Positions 27,137-36,483 are shown, counted from the stretch's first letter. The stretch is 64,000 bases of DNA from Marinobacter sediminum (GCF_016820575.1 NZ_JAEMQH010000002.1:1051305-1115304), one strand, 5' to 3'. The notes: a model not told the origin generated them from the letters alone. Made by a program: numbers and translations.

Positions 27137-27165
27137 TCTCAAACTCTCCTGCCGGAACTACCCAA

Positions 27166-27693
27166 TCAGATGGTCAGTGTTAAACGAACAGAAACCCGGC
27201 CTGGTTCATCGGCCCGGTCCATGGCCGCCTGATCAATGATTACGCCATTGCCGGATTTCAGCTGCTCCAACCAGGCCGCAACCTCGGCAAACGGAGCGTC
27301 CTCAAGCCAGACCCGGATTGCGTTTTCACCGCTCGGTTCAAAGCGCTGAAGCGCCAACCCGGATTCCCGTGCAGAGCGGGTTACCAGTGCCATGAGTGCA
27401 CGGCCATCCGGCAGATCTGAGGCTCCCTGGGGAGCATCGCCATTAGCGCTGCCCAAGCGTTTGATGGTGGCTTCGTTGGCCTGCATCCAGGCAAGAAGCT
27501 CAGCGGCGTTTTCCCGGTCAGCAACCGCGGAATCATGGAAGGTGGTTGCCGGGCGCCAAATCGCGAAATACAGCAGGCCAACCAAGACTGCCACTATCAA
27601 CACCAGCAATGCCTGCTGATCACGCTTTGCCAGCTGGTCGTACTGGGCAATCAGTTTGCCAACCGAGGGTTGATCCTTAAGTTTCTCAAACAT
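27166..27693 (-). CDS. gspM: Type II secretion system protein GspM
   Basis: 175 residues: a short cytoplasmic N terminus, one membrane helix (ALLVLIVAVLVGLLYFAIW, about 29-47) and a small periplasmic ferredoxin-like domain. GspM pairs with GspL in the inner-membrane platform of the secretion machine. It is the last gsp gene of the E-to-M operon, 4 bases after gspL. Sequence is divergent as usual for GspM; assignment rests on position, size and topology. Confidence 0.87.
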   Translation of the reverse strand: MFEKLKDQPSVGKLIAQYDQLAKRDQQALLVLIVAVLVGLLYFAIWRPATTFHDSAVADRENAAELLAWMQANEATIKRLGSANGDAPQGASDLPDGRALMALVTRSARESGLALQRFEPSGENAIRVWLEDAPFAEVAAWLEQLKSGNGVIIDQAAMDRADEPGRVSVRLTLTI

Positions 27694-27697
27694 TGCC

Positions 27698-29002
27698 TTA
27701 ACCTCCTGAAACCGTCAGTCGGCCACGGGCGCCACTGGACTCATTAACCACCGAACCGATTTGGGCTTCAAGCCCCTGATTGGCTAACCCATTGCGTAGC
27801 GCACTCAGGCGGTCGTAACTGTCCGCCCGGACATCCACCACCAGTTCGCCCCGAGACTGGCTGAAATTCACCGAATTAAAGGTGACCGACTGTCCTCCCG
27901 GAAGCTCCGCGTACTCCTGACCGGTGTATTTCATCAGCGTGATAAAATCCAGATCCGGGCCATCGGAGCCCGCGACTCGCAGCTGGCCTTCAATAACCCG
28001 GCGAACATTGCCCGCATGGGTGCGCCGATCACCAGGAAACGCTTCCTGGTAGATCGCCATTGCCCGTTCCTGCAAATCACTGGCTTTGCGCTCGTGATAC
28101 ATCCCCATACCTACTTCCAGCGCAATCTGAACGCCGAACCAGACCGCCGCGACGGCAATCAGGGGCTTCCAGGGCTTGAAGGGGCTAGCGGTGTCCGACC
28201 GGTTGGAAAACCGGCTCTGGCAGAGATTTATCGGGTGTGACAGGTGGTGGTGATGAGCATGAGCCAGTAATTCCAGCGGCATCAGCTCAAGAGTTTCGCG
28301 ACGCACCTGCAACCGCCCTGGCGCCTTGAGCTCGCTCACAATGGTCTGGTGGGTATCGAACTCCTGCTCGGTGGCATAAAGAGTAACCGGCATTTCTGCG
28401 ACGACTTCCTCAGACGGCGGGACGGCAAGCGTGTGAGCGAACATGCCCAGATTGGCGGAGTGCATGCTCAGCCACTCACCACGATCACTGACCATGAGCG
28501 CGATTTCGCCATCCAGACAAACAGACCAGCCGCCTTCCGTGACCGGCAGCAAGGCCGCGTCCGGGTAGATTGCGTCCAGGCGAACGTGCTCCCAATCGCT
28601 GAACAGGCCGACCCAATGCCGCATCCGCTCGTCATCAATGGCAGCAACGCGATAGCCATCGTCGGTATGCCGGCCGAGGGCCAGGTGCACCGAATCAATG
28701 TCCTGGGCAATCTGCTCTTCCACGGCGTAGGGCAACGCCTGCTGAATGTACCGGCTTTGCTTGGCCGGAATGTCCGCCAGGCAAAACAAGGCCTCATCGC
28801 CGGGAATCAGCCCGATCAGCAAGACGTTGTCGAGGGCATTTTGACCCAGTGTTTGCTCAATTTCCCGCTGGGTATCCCCGGTGCCACGCGCCTGGGTATC
28901 GCCGCTTGCATCATGCAGCACCCAGTTATACGAGAACGCCTCAGGGTTCTGCGCGGGGTCGGCCAGTGGTGGCACTGGCCGCACGTATAGGCGATAAGAC
29001 AT
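27698..29002 (-). CDS. gspL: Type II secretion system protein GspL
   Basis: 434 residues. An actin-like cytoplasmic domain (residues 1-270, with VLLIGLIPGDEALFCLADIP and LPYAVEEQIAQDIDSVHLAL, the segment that contacts GspE), one membrane helix (KPLIAVAAVWFGVQIALEVG) and a C-terminal periplasmic ferredoxin-like domain. It couples the ATPase GspE to the inner-membrane platform. It starts 2 bases after gspK. Length and topology agree with the family. Confidence 0.9.
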   Translation of the reverse strand: MSYRLYVRPVPPLADPAQNPEAFSYNWVLHDASGDTQARGTGDTQREIEQTLGQNALDNVLLIGLIPGDEALFCLADIPAKQSRYIQQALPYAVEEQIAQDIDSVHLALGRHTDDGYRVAAIDDERMRHWVGLFSDWEHVRLDAIYPDAALLPVTEGGWSVCLDGEIALMVSDRGEWLSMHSANLGMFAHTLAVPPSEEVVAEMPVTLYATEQEFDTHQTIVSELKAPGRLQVRRETLELMPLELLAHAHHHHLSHPINLCQSRFSNRSDTASPFKPWKPLIAVAAVWFGVQIALEVGMGMYHERKASDLQERAMAIYQEAFPGDRRTHAGNVRRVIEGQLRVAGSDGPDLDFITLMKYTGQEYAELPGGQSVTFNSVNFSQSRGELVVDVRADSYDRLSALRNGLANQGLEAQIGSVVNESSGARGRLTVSGG

Positions 29003-29004
29003 GG

Positions 29005-30015
29005 CTATCCTTCTGAAATGGTGAACGGCTCTTTGGTAATTCGGTTTTTCTGGCCGGTATCCCGTCGAACCGTCCGAATTTCGCCTTCCGGGTTTCTGAA
29101 AACGGTGCTGACCATGTTCACAACCCGGTCATCGTAGGTAATCCTGGAAACGACTTCAAAAAAGCGCGTTTGAAGCCCAAGCCCCGCCGAGGTTAAACCT
29201 AGCCCGGCAAATTCTGGTAGCGCGAGAAAGTCCTGAAGGTTCAGAAATGGCTCCTCCTCTCTCTTTTCCAGAATAGCGGCCGCCTGAGCATCCGTCAGCT
29301 CCTCACTGAGCGAACGTAACACCGGTGCGGTGGCGGTGTTCACGTTAATCCCCAGCCCGGAAACCGGAAGTGCCGCCACATGGGGGCTTAATGCCAGGTA
29401 GATCTCTTCCGTCATCCCTTCCAGCAACCGCAGCTCGGTCACACTAACGAATGGCTGGTTACCAGCCCGGTAACCGGGTTCGGCCGATAAATATTGGCCA
29501 TCTTCCGCTCCATAGGCACTGATGGTCTGGTCATTATCATCTATCCAGTCGACGAGTACGTCGACGTTGATCGCCGAAATATCGAGGGCAGCGAAGAGCC
29601 GGGTCAAACGTTCTTTAGTCAGGGTGTTAACTTGACCATTGCCAGTCACCAAATCGTTCAGGTTAATTCGACCACCCAGATCATCGATCTGAACCTCAAC
29701 CACGCCGTTGTCGTCCAATGGCAATATTGCCGCGTTCATGGCCCAGAACTCATCGAGACTGTCGATCATCTCGCTTTCTTCTTTATCGTCCTCGTAGTCC
29801 CTGACCAGAATCTGTCGGGCGAAGGCTTCCGCCCCGAGCGCGATGCTCGTTCCCTGTTGCTGGGCCAGGTAATGCCCGGCCTTGAACACCCGAATGCTTT
29901 GCTGCTGGGTCATCCCGGACGTCAGCATCACCACCAACGCCATCGCCAGCAATACCATGATCAGCGCCACGCCACGCTCTCTGGGCGGGAATCGGCTCGT
30001 ACGGACGTGTTCCAT
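29005..30015 (-). CDS. gspK: Type II secretion minor pseudopilin GspK
   Basis: 336 residues, the largest minor pseudopilin and a tip component of the pseudopilus. A prepilin-like N terminus (RGVALIMVLLAMALVVML) is preceded by a basic leader. The cleavage site RG-VALIMV lacks Glu at position 5, as is normal for GspK. The alpha domain contains typical segments for nicking the pilus tip (GGRINLNDLV, INVNTATAPVLRSLS and a SxHH-like repeat region). Its ATG overlaps the gspJ stop by one base, showing coupling. Confidence 0.92.
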   Translation of the reverse strand: MEHVRTSRFPPRERGVALIMVLLAMALVVMLTSGMTQQQSIRVFKAGHYLAQQQGTSIALGAEAFARQILVRDYEDDKEESEMIDSLDEFWAMNAAILPLDDNGVVEVQIDDLGGRINLNDLVTGNGQVNTLTKERLTRLFAALDISAINVDVLVDWIDDNDQTISAYGAEDGQYLSAEPGYRAGNQPFVSVTELRLLEGMTEEIYLALSPHVAALPVSGLGINVNTATAPVLRSLSEELTDAQAAAILEKREEEPFLNLQDFLALPEFAGLGLTSAGLGLQTRFFEVVSRITYDDRVVNMVSTVFRNPEGEIRTVRRDTGQKNRITKEPFTISEG

Positions 30016-30770
30016 CAGCCACCCTGCCCCTGAGTACCGGGATCCGCCGAATCGTCAGCGCCCTCTTCGGCTTCTGTCTCGCTCTCCGCTTCGTTGGCCT
30101 GATTCACCACGCCCTGCGCCTCTTCCGCATTAAAGTCCGGCAGCACAAAGGTGCGTACCAGATCGCCGTAGCGCTCATGCTCCAAGGTGATTTCGATCCC
30201 CATGGGAAGTGGCGTCTCTGGGCGGCTGCCGGGCGACAGGCCCGCCATGGTTTCATCACTCGGCCATTCCGGTTGCCAGGCCCGTTGCTCGTTGAGAAAA
30301 CGCACTTCAAAGTCCAGCACACCTTCCAGCAACAGTACGTCTCTACTGCTGTCTTCCTGTCCCTGATCGACCAGCGGCCAGTATCGGCGCCGGAGTTCCT
30401 CACCGGTGTATTCCCAGGCTACCCGTTGCAGTCCACTGCGGCGTGACCCCAAAGGGTTTCGCCAACCCTGCCGGGTCAGCATCAGGGCAAAATCGTCCTC
30501 CCGGCTGGTCAACGCAACCTTATAGTCGCCATACACATCCCGCGCCGGGCGATTCACTACCTGCATCAGATCGCGCTCGAGCAGCAACATGGCCCGCTGA
30601 AGTCCATCGAACTCTTCAGCCAACTCGTTCACCCGATCCCGGGACGTGATCACACCGCTTAACACCTGCCATACGCCCAGACCAATCACCGCCGTGATGG
30701 TAACGGCAATGAGAACCTCAAGTAGCGTAAAGCCACGCTGCGACCGAGTCGGGTGCGGGGGAAGGCTCAT
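30015..30770 (-). CDS. gspJ: Type II secretion minor pseudopilin GspJ
   Basis: 251 residues. The prepilin signal is RGFTLLEVLIAVTITAVIG, cut before Phe by the prepilin peptidase, with Glu5 retained. The C-terminal globular domain includes the typical MLLERDLMQVVNRPARD and LLEGVLDFEVRFL segments. GspJ forms the pseudopilus tip with GspI and GspK. Its last 45 residues are an acidic, low-complexity tail (repeated Glu/Ala with TEAEEGADDSADPG) that is longer than in well-known GspJ proteins. It overlaps both neighbours by one base. Confidence 0.92.
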   Translation of the reverse strand: MSLPPHPTRSQRGFTLLEVLIAVTITAVIGLGVWQVLSGVITSRDRVNELAEEFDGLQRAMLLLERDLMQVVNRPARDVYGDYKVALTSREDDFALMLTRQGWRNPLGSRRSGLQRVAWEYTGEELRRRYWPLVDQGQEDSSRDVLLLEGVLDFEVRFLNEQRAWQPEWPSDETMAGLSPGSRPETPLPMGIEITLEHERYGDLVRTFVLPDFNAEEAQGVVNQANEAESETEAEEGADDSADPGTQGQGG

Positions 30771-31144
30771 CAGTTTTGCCCCAGAAACGCTGATAAGGAG
30801 TGCACCGGCGCGGGCTCTGCCCCCTCGCTGCGATAGCGAGACACCGTGACTTCAACGCGTCTCATGGTTGGCTCTTCAGTGGCCAGCACGGCAGTGGTCA
30901 CCTGCCATCGGAAAGGACCATAGTCGGTATCACGAGAGTTCTCAGAAATTCCTGGCAGGTTCTCGGCGAGACGCAGCTCATTGATCCGGTTATCCGCCAG
31001 CCAGGCTGCCAGAGTTTTATCGCGGACTCGTTCATAGCTGGAAATGTACTGGCTCCCCACTTCCGCGGCCGCCGTGGCAATCAGGCCAAACACCAGCAAC
31101 GCAACCAGAACCTCGATGAGCGTGAAGCCTCTGTGATTGTTCAC
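30770..31144 (-). CDS. gspI: Type II secretion minor pseudopilin GspI
   Basis: 124 residues with the prepilin motif RGFTLIEVLVALLVFGLIA after a five-residue leader, followed by the GspI-typical LAAWLADNRINELRL segment. It begins the assembly of the GspI-J-K tip complex. The start codon overlaps the gspH stop by 4 bases. Length is standard for the family. Confidence 0.92.
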   Translation of the reverse strand: MNNHRGFTLIEVLVALLVFGLIATAAAEVGSQYISSYERVRDKTLAAWLADNRINELRLAENLPGISENSRDTDYGPFRWQVTTAVLATEEPTMRRVEVTVSRYRSEGAEPAPVHSLSAFLGQN

Positions 31145-31677
31145 AAATCTTCCTCGTCATCACCGGGCTTGCGCCATTCCAGCTCAGAGACACCATCGGA
31201 CGCCAGGATATGCAGGTAGTCGCTGTTTTTTCCGGCAGTAAACTCAATCTCAAAAGGTGTGGTTTCGCCGCTGGAGAAAAACACGACGTCTGGGCGTAAC
31301 TCGTCTTCGGTCGAGGCCAGTCTCGGGGCATCGCTTTCAATAAACTTGGTTACTACCAGCCACTCCGGAAAACTGCCCGGACGGAACAAGCGCTCCCCGG
31401 AAGCCGCCCAGTCACCGGATTCATCTTCATAGGCGACGAACTGGTAACCCTCCTCCATCACCTGCACCCCCAGTTCGCGATTATTGAGAATCGCTTGCTC
31501 GGAGGCGGTTTGCATCAACAGGTACAAATCGCGCACTTCGTTCTTCAACTCCCTTTGCTGGGAGCTGCCGCCAAAGCTGAACACCGCCAGTGAAGCCAGC
31601 AGCCCGACGATGATCAGGACAACCAGGATTTCCAGCAGTGTAAAGCCGGTTTGCCGCGTCCCGAAGCGCACAGTCAC
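31141..31677 (-). CDS. gspH: Type II secretion minor pseudopilin GspH
   Basis: 178 residues. The prepilin motif is TGFTLLEILVVLIIVGLLAS with Glu5. A beta-rich C-terminal domain follows (LGVQVMEEGYQFVAYEDESG). GspH joins the pseudopilus tip to the main GspG filament. It ends with an acidic run (KPGDDEEDL), and it abuts gspG by a single base. Confidence 0.92.
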   Translation of the reverse strand: MTVRFGTRQTGFTLLEILVVLIIVGLLASLAVFSFGGSSQQRELKNEVRDLYLLMQTASEQAILNNRELGVQVMEEGYQFVAYEDESGDWAASGERLFRPGSFPEWLVVTKFIESDAPRLASTEDELRPDVVFFSSGETTPFEIEFTAGKNSDYLHILASDGVSELEWRKPGDDEEDL

Positions 31678-32145
31678 TTATTCCTTGGTGTTCCAGGCAC
31701 TGATGTCTGCCGCGTCACCCTCACCGCCTTCCTGGCCATCGGATCCGAAGGAATACAGATCGTAAGGCCCCTCGGTACCCGGGCTCACGTACTGGTACTC
31801 AGCTCCCCAGGGGTCTTCTGGCACACTTTTCAGGTAGCCATCGGGGTTCCAGTTCTTCGGCTCAGGGCTGCCGCTGGGTTTTGACACCAGCGCTTCCAGG
31901 CCTTGCTGGGTGGAGGGATACTGGCTGTTATCCAGCCGATACAGGTCCAGGGCATTGGCAATGTTACTCAACTGGGTTTCAGCAACCGTAACTTTGGCCT
32001 GATCACTGCGGCCCATGATATTCGGCGCAACAATCGCCACCAGAAGTCCCAGAATGACCATCACCACCATGATCTCGATCAGGGTGAAGCCGCGACTGTT
32101 GGTCCGCAGGTTCCTATTTCGATTCGTCATTGATTCGCTCGTCAT
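31678..32145 (-). CDS. gspG: Type II secretion major pseudopilin GspG
   Basis: 155 residues. The major pseudopilin that polymerises into the piston-like pseudopilus. The prepilin site RGFTLIEIMVVMVILGLLVA is preceded by a basic leader of about 16 residues. The calcium-loop region is present (LRQ-type DLYRLDNSQYPSTQQGLEAL followed by DPWGAEYQY and DLYSFGSDGQ), which defines GspG against type IV pilins. The ATG at 32145 or the in-frame one at 32130 could be used; the leader is adequate from either. Confidence 0.95.
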   Translation of the reverse strand: MTSESMTNRNRNLRTNSRGFTLIEIMVVMVILGLLVAIVAPNIMGRSDQAKVTVAETQLSNIANALDLYRLDNSQYPSTQQGLEALVSKPSGSPEPKNWNPDGYLKSVPEDPWGAEYQYVSPGTEGPYDLYSFGSDGQEGGEGDAADISAWNTKE

Positions 32146-32196
32146 TGGAATGGAATTCCTTCGTTTTAAGTGGCATTCACGAACATCCGTCGGGGC

Positions 32197-33408
32197 TTAA
32201 CCCACCAGGTTGCTCATGTTCAGAATTGGCAGCATGATGGCCAAGACAATAATCAGCACCACCACGCCCATTATCAGCAGCATCATTGGCTCAAACAAAC
32301 CAACGATGGCCGCAATCTTTGATTGCAGAGTGTTTTCCTGCATCCGGGCCGTTCGCTCCAGCATACTGTCCAGCTCACCGCTGGCCTCACCGCTTGCAAT
32401 CATGTGCAGCATCATCGGTGGGAAGTACCCGGTTTGGTCCAGAGAACGATGCAGCGATCCGCCCTCACTGACCTTTCGCGCCGCATCCCGCAGTTCGCCC
32501 CGCAAATAATCGTTGGACAAGACTTCGCCCGCAATCCGCATGGCCTCTACCAGAGGCACGCCACTGGTGGTCAGGATACTCAGGGTGCTGGCGTACCGAG
32601 CCGTACTCACGCCCCGCACCATGCCGGAGAATAACGGCAGATGCAGCAGGCGTTTATGGAACTTCAGCCGGAAAGCCGGCCTGCTGAGCGCTAGCCGGAA
32701 CGCGATCACCGCAATGATCAAGAGAACCAGAAGGTAGATACCGTAGCTGCCGAGGAAGTCCGATACATTCAGCATGGCCTGGGTCAGGGCCGGCAGATCC
32801 TGCCCTTGCTTGAGGAACACCTCAATGATGTCCGGCACCACGTAGGTCAGCAGGAACACCACGATGGAAATCGCCACCACACTGAGAATGATGGGGTAAA
32901 TGGCGGCAAGCTGGATCTTTTGGCGGGCTTCCTGGCGGCTTTCCGTGTAGTCGGCCAATCGATTCAATACCAGATCCAGGTGGCCGGCGTGTTCGCCCGC
33001 GGACACGGTGGATCGGTACAGGCGCGGAAAGGCGTTGGGGAATTCCCCCAAGCTCTCAGCCAGGCTGTAGCCTTCCATCACTTTTGCCCGAATAGCGATG
33101 AGCATGCTGCGAATACGGGGCTTGCTGGACTGCTGTGCGGCTGCCGACAGGGCCTGCTCCACCGGGATGCCAGACTGAATCAAGGTAGAAAGTTGGCGAG
33201 TCACCAGGGCAAGATCGGCCGCCGCCAGTGAGCCACGACGGCTGAGGGGGTTGGAGCGTACCTGTTTCTCCGTCGAAGGCTCGACGGCCAGGGGGGTTAA
33301 GCCTTTCTCACGAAGTTGCTGACGAACCGCTCGCGGCGCATCCGCCTCCATCACGCCGGTTTTCTGCTTGCCCCGGGTATCAAGTGCCTTGTAATCGTAA
33401 GCAGGCAT
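32197..33408 (-). CDS. gspF: Type II secretion inner-membrane platform protein GspF
   Basis: 403 residues with two homologous cytoplasmic helical domains (about 70-170 and 275-370) and three membrane helices (IILSVVAISIVVFLLTYVV, YLLVLLIIAVIAFRLAL and MLLIMGVVVLIIVLAIMLPI). GspF organises the pseudopilus assembly base and transfers force from GspE. The N-terminal AYDYKALDTRGKQKTGVMEA is diagnostic. It lies 3 bases after gspE. Confidence 0.95.
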   Translation of the reverse strand: MPAYDYKALDTRGKQKTGVMEADAPRAVRQQLREKGLTPLAVEPSTEKQVRSNPLSRRGSLAAADLALVTRQLSTLIQSGIPVEQALSAAAQQSSKPRIRSMLIAIRAKVMEGYSLAESLGEFPNAFPRLYRSTVSAGEHAGHLDLVLNRLADYTESRQEARQKIQLAAIYPIILSVVAISIVVFLLTYVVPDIIEVFLKQGQDLPALTQAMLNVSDFLGSYGIYLLVLLIIAVIAFRLALSRPAFRLKFHKRLLHLPLFSGMVRGVSTARYASTLSILTTSGVPLVEAMRIAGEVLSNDYLRGELRDAARKVSEGGSLHRSLDQTGYFPPMMLHMIASGEASGELDSMLERTARMQENTLQSKIAAIVGLFEPMMLLIMGVVVLIIVLAIMLPILNMSNLVG

Positions 33409-33411
33409 GGT

Positions 33412-34920
33412 TTATCGGCCCCGGTAAGTAACGCGCAGAACTTCTTCTACACTGGTCACGCCATCGAGAATTTTCTGCACACCGTCTGCGTGGATGCTCG
33501 GCCCCCGCCTGCGGGCTGCCTTTTCCAGGTCCAGTTCGCCGCCCCGCTTATCAATTAATCCGCTTATTTCGTCGGTGATTTCTACCACCTCATAAATACC
33601 AATACGACCGCGATAACCCAGGTCGTTACAGTGTTCACAACCTTTCGCGCGGTAGAGAGTCGGCGGCAATGACGGATCCAGTTGCAGGAACTCACAGTGC
33701 TCTTCCGTGGGCGTGTAGGCCTCACGACATTCGGTGCACAGCACACGAACCAGGCGCTGGGCCAGAATACCCACCAGACTGGACGAAATCAGGAACGGCT
33801 CGATGCCCATGTCCATCAGACGGGTAATAGCGCCCACCGCCGTGTTGGTGTGCAGAGTGGAGAGCACCAGGTGGCCGGTCAAACTGGCCTGTACTGCGAT
33901 TTCAGCGGTTTCCAGATCCCGAATCTCACCGATCATCACGACGTCCGGGTCCTGACGCAGGATGGCCCTGAGCCCGCGGGCAAAGGTCATGTCGACCTTG
34001 GTGTTAACCTGGGTTTGTCCAATGCCGGGCAAATCGTATTCGATAGGGTCTTCAACCGTCAGGATGTTGCGACTGCGGTCGTTGATTTCCTGCAGAGAAG
34101 CGTAGAGCGTGGTCGATTTACCGGAACCGGTGGGGCCGGTAACCAGCAGAATGCCGTAGGGCCGATGGATCAGCTTCCTCAGCACTTTCAGATCGTCACC
34201 GGACATGCCCAGTGATTCCAGGCGAATCGCGCCGGCCTGTTTATCCAGCAGACGCAGTACCACCCGTTCGCCGCTGGACGAAGGCATGGTCGACACCCGG
34301 ATATCCACTTCCCGGCCGGCCACTCTCAGGGCAATCCGGCCGTCTTGCGGAACCCGCTTTTCGGCGATATCCAGCTTGGCCATAACCTTGATACGGGACA
34401 CCAGCAACGGCGCCAACGCCCGTTTGGGCTGCACCACCTCACGCAGAACACCGTCAACCCGGAACCGCACAACCAATCGCTTCTCATAGGTCTCGATGTG
34501 AACATCGGAGGCACTGGTTTTGACGGCTTCAGTCAGGATGGCGTTGATCAGCCGAATGATCGGCGCATCGTCTTCCTGCTCCAGCAAGTCCTCGGTTTCG
34601 GGAACGGATTCTGCCAAGGAGGCAAGGTCCATATCGTCACCGATGCCTTCCACCATCTGCATGGCTTCAGCGGAATCGTTCTGATAGGCAGCGTTCAGGG
34701 CGTGGTCGAACCGGTCGGGATCGATGGTGGAGAACCGTGCTCGGCCACCGCTCACGCGGTTGGCTTCCGCAAGAGCGGAATGCGAGGCACCGGGCCGAAT
34801 CAGGATGATCGGGTCCCCTTCCTCCGAGCGCGTCAGAATAACCCCATTGCGCTTGGCAAATGTAAAAGGAAGACGGCCCAGCGGAGCATCCTGCTGCTGA
34901 AATTCAGTTTCTGTAGTCAA
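33412..34920 (-). CDS. gspE: Type II secretion ATPase GspE
   Basis: A 502-residue hexameric AAA-type secretion ATPase. Walker A GPTGSGKST, Asp box (LTVEDPIEYDLPG), Walker B region (VVMIGEIRDLETAEIAVQ) and His box (GHLVLSTLHTN) are all present. A tetracysteine zinc element is formed by CTEC and CEHC (33 residues apart), required in GspE and PilB types. The N-terminal N1E region contacts GspL. It is the first gene of the gspE-M operon and divergent from gspC. Confidence 0.95.
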   Translation of the reverse strand: MTTETEFQQQDAPLGRLPFTFAKRNGVILTRSEEGDPIILIRPGASHSALAEANRVSGGRARFSTIDPDRFDHALNAAYQNDSAEAMQMVEGIGDDMDLASLAESVPETEDLLEQEDDAPIIRLINAILTEAVKTSASDVHIETYEKRLVVRFRVDGVLREVVQPKRALAPLLVSRIKVMAKLDIAEKRVPQDGRIALRVAGREVDIRVSTMPSSSGERVVLRLLDKQAGAIRLESLGMSGDDLKVLRKLIHRPYGILLVTGPTGSGKSTTLYASLQEINDRSRNILTVEDPIEYDLPGIGQTQVNTKVDMTFARGLRAILRQDPDVVMIGEIRDLETAEIAVQASLTGHLVLSTLHTNTAVGAITRLMDMGIEPFLISSSLVGILAQRLVRVLCTECREAYTPTEEHCEFLQLDPSLPPTLYRAKGCEHCNDLGYRGRIGIYEVVEITDEISGLIDKRGGELDLEKAARRRGPSIHADGVQKILDGVTSVEEVLRVTYRGR

Positions 34921-35083
34921 GGTCTTCCCCGTCCCGAAATTCTTTTTTATTCAATCAATTCAGAAAGGCTACCACAGGATATGGACCCGCTGAATAACTC
35001 TATACACTATACTGCCAATAATTCATTGCCGTCTGATAACCTGTGGACTTTTTCCGCCCACACAATTTTATTCAGGAAGATCA

Positions 35084-35734
35084 ATGCCCTTTAATAACCA
35101 ACGGCTTCCTCTCCTTCTCACCGTTATCGCGGGCGCGGCCATGGTGGGTGTGACAGCCTGGCAGGTTTATAGTTTCTCCCTCGCCCAGAACCAGGCAGCG
35201 TCATCGTCGGACACGAAGCAACTGGTTCGCGAGGGCCGGGATCTGAGCCAGGCGCCAGAGGTGGATCTGACCACACTGGCGTTGTTCGGAACCGCCAGTC
35301 AGGAAGGTGGCGCCGGACCGGTCGAGACCGAAAACCTACCGGAAACCAACCTGCGCCTGTTTTTAAGGGGTGTGATGGCGGCCGACGGCGAATTCCCCGG
35401 CAGCGCCCTGATTGAAGACCAGAAAGGCAACACCGAAGCTTACCCGGTAGGCGACGAATTGCCCGGCAACGCCAAGCTTCGATCCGTGCACGCCAACCGG
35501 GTGGTCATAGAGCGCGGCGGCAAGCTGGAGAACCTGTTCTTTCCAGAAGAAAAAAACCGTTCGGGCATGAGCGTGGCGTCCGGCAATCAGGATGAGCCAG
35601 CGCAATCCGAGCCAGAAGCCCAGATACCAACATCCAACCAGGAACCCTCACCTGCCGCCGATGAACAGCGCAGAGAGGAAATCCGCCGGCGCCTTGAACA
35701 ACTCAGGGAACGGCTGCGAAATAACAGCAACTGA
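35084..35734 (+). CDS. gspC: Type II secretion protein GspC, PDZ-less
   Basis: 216 residues. One membrane helix near the N terminus (LLLTVIAGAAMVGVTAWQVY), a linker, then the periplasmic homology region (VDLTTLALFGTA, LRLFLRGVMAADG, GSALIEDQKGNTEAYPVGDELPG split over two strands) that docks onto the secretin GspD. The PDZ domain seen at the C terminus of many GspC proteins is absent. In its place are about 45 residues ending in a charged coiled coil (EEIRRRLEQLRERL), as in XcpP-type proteins. The usual downstream partner gene gspD is missing; a LapG-like protease gene follows 8 bases later. Confidence 0.9.
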   Translation: MPFNNQRLPLLLTVIAGAAMVGVTAWQVYSFSLAQNQAASSSDTKQLVREGRDLSQAPEVDLTTLALFGTASQEGGAGPVETENLPETNLRLFLRGVMAADGEFPGSALIEDQKGNTEAYPVGDELPGNAKLRSVHANRVVIERGGKLENLFFPEEKNRSGMSVASGNQDEPAQSEPEAQIPTSNQEPSPAADEQRREEIRRRLEQLRERLRNNSN

Positions 35735-35742
35735 GGCCACCA

Positions 35743-36408
35743 ATGGGCACTGCCGCTCCTGCACTTCGGCACCCTGCGTCACTGTTACCGGCTCTTATGC
35801 TGGCAGCTGCCTTGGTCGGTGCTTTCGAGCTTAGCAGCCGCCTGATGAACTATGTGCAGCAAGAATTCGGCACCGAGGCCTTCGAGCGCCTGGAGAACTG
35901 GCAGCGACTGCACAAGCTCGCCTCGAATGCTCCGGTCGAACGCCAACTCGAGCTTGTGAACCGCTTTTTCAACCGCGTTAAATTTGTCAGCGACATCCGA
36001 CACTGGGGCGAGGAGGACTATTGGGCCACGCCAGTGGAACTGCTGACCACCAACGCCGGTGATTGCGAAGACTTCTCCATCGCCAAATACCTGACCCTGA
36101 AATCCATGGGTGTACCGGATGACCAACTGCGTGTTGTCTATGTAAAAGCGCTGGAGCTGAACCAGGCCCACATGGTGCTGGCCTGGTACTCGGAACCCGA
36201 CGCTGATCCGCTGATCCTCGACAACCTTATAAACGAGATAAAGGTTGCCTCTCAACGCACTGATCTTGAACCGGTTTACAGCTTTAATGGTGAGGGTCTC
36301 TGGCTTAACAACTCATCCGGCGGCGAAGGCGAACGCATCGGCGAGGCGCAGAAGCTTTCGCGCTGGCAGGAACTGAACGAGCGCCTGACCGACTCCCTAC
36401 AGCAATAG
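35743..36408 (+). CDS. LapG-like transglutaminase-family cysteine protease (BTLCP)
   Basis: 221 residues. A hydrophobic segment (about 13-30) is a signal anchor, and the rest matches bacterial transglutaminase-like cysteine proteinases (PF06035). The catalytic triad is visible: Cys108 (NAGDCEDF), His143 (QAHMVLAWY) and Asp160 (LILDNL), with spacing close to LapG. Asp107 and Glu109 flank the Cys as the calcium ligands do in LapG. LapG trims giant adhesins from the cell surface in response to cyclic di-GMP through LapD. No lapD or adhesin gene is in this window. The short gap to gspC suggests co-transcription with a secretion component. Confidence 0.88.
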   Translation: MGTAAPALRHPASLLPALMLAAALVGAFELSSRLMNYVQQEFGTEAFERLENWQRLHKLASNAPVERQLELVNRFFNRVKFVSDIRHWGEEDYWATPVELLTTNAGDCEDFSIAKYLTLKSMGVPDDQLRVVYVKALELNQAHMVLAWYSEPDADPLILDNLINEIKVASQRTDLEPVYSFNGEGLWLNNSSGGEGERIGEAQKLSRWQELNERLTDSLQQ

Positions 36409-36431
36409 CAACTTCCACCTCTGGACGCTCA

Positions 36432-36471
36432 TCGATTTTTCACGAAAATGCTTTATACTGTGAAAAATCGA
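36432..36471. promoter_or_regulatory. 12-base inverted repeat over the toxin-antitoxin promoter
   Basis: TCGATTTTTCAC (36432-36443) and GTGAAAAATCGA (36460-36471) are a perfect 12-base inverted repeat with a 16-base spacer that contains a likely -10 element (TATACT, 36454-36459). It ends 12 bases before the antitoxin ATG. This is the expected form of an autoregulatory antitoxin operator. Confidence 0.78.
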
Positions 36472-36483
36472 CAAAGGAGCTCT

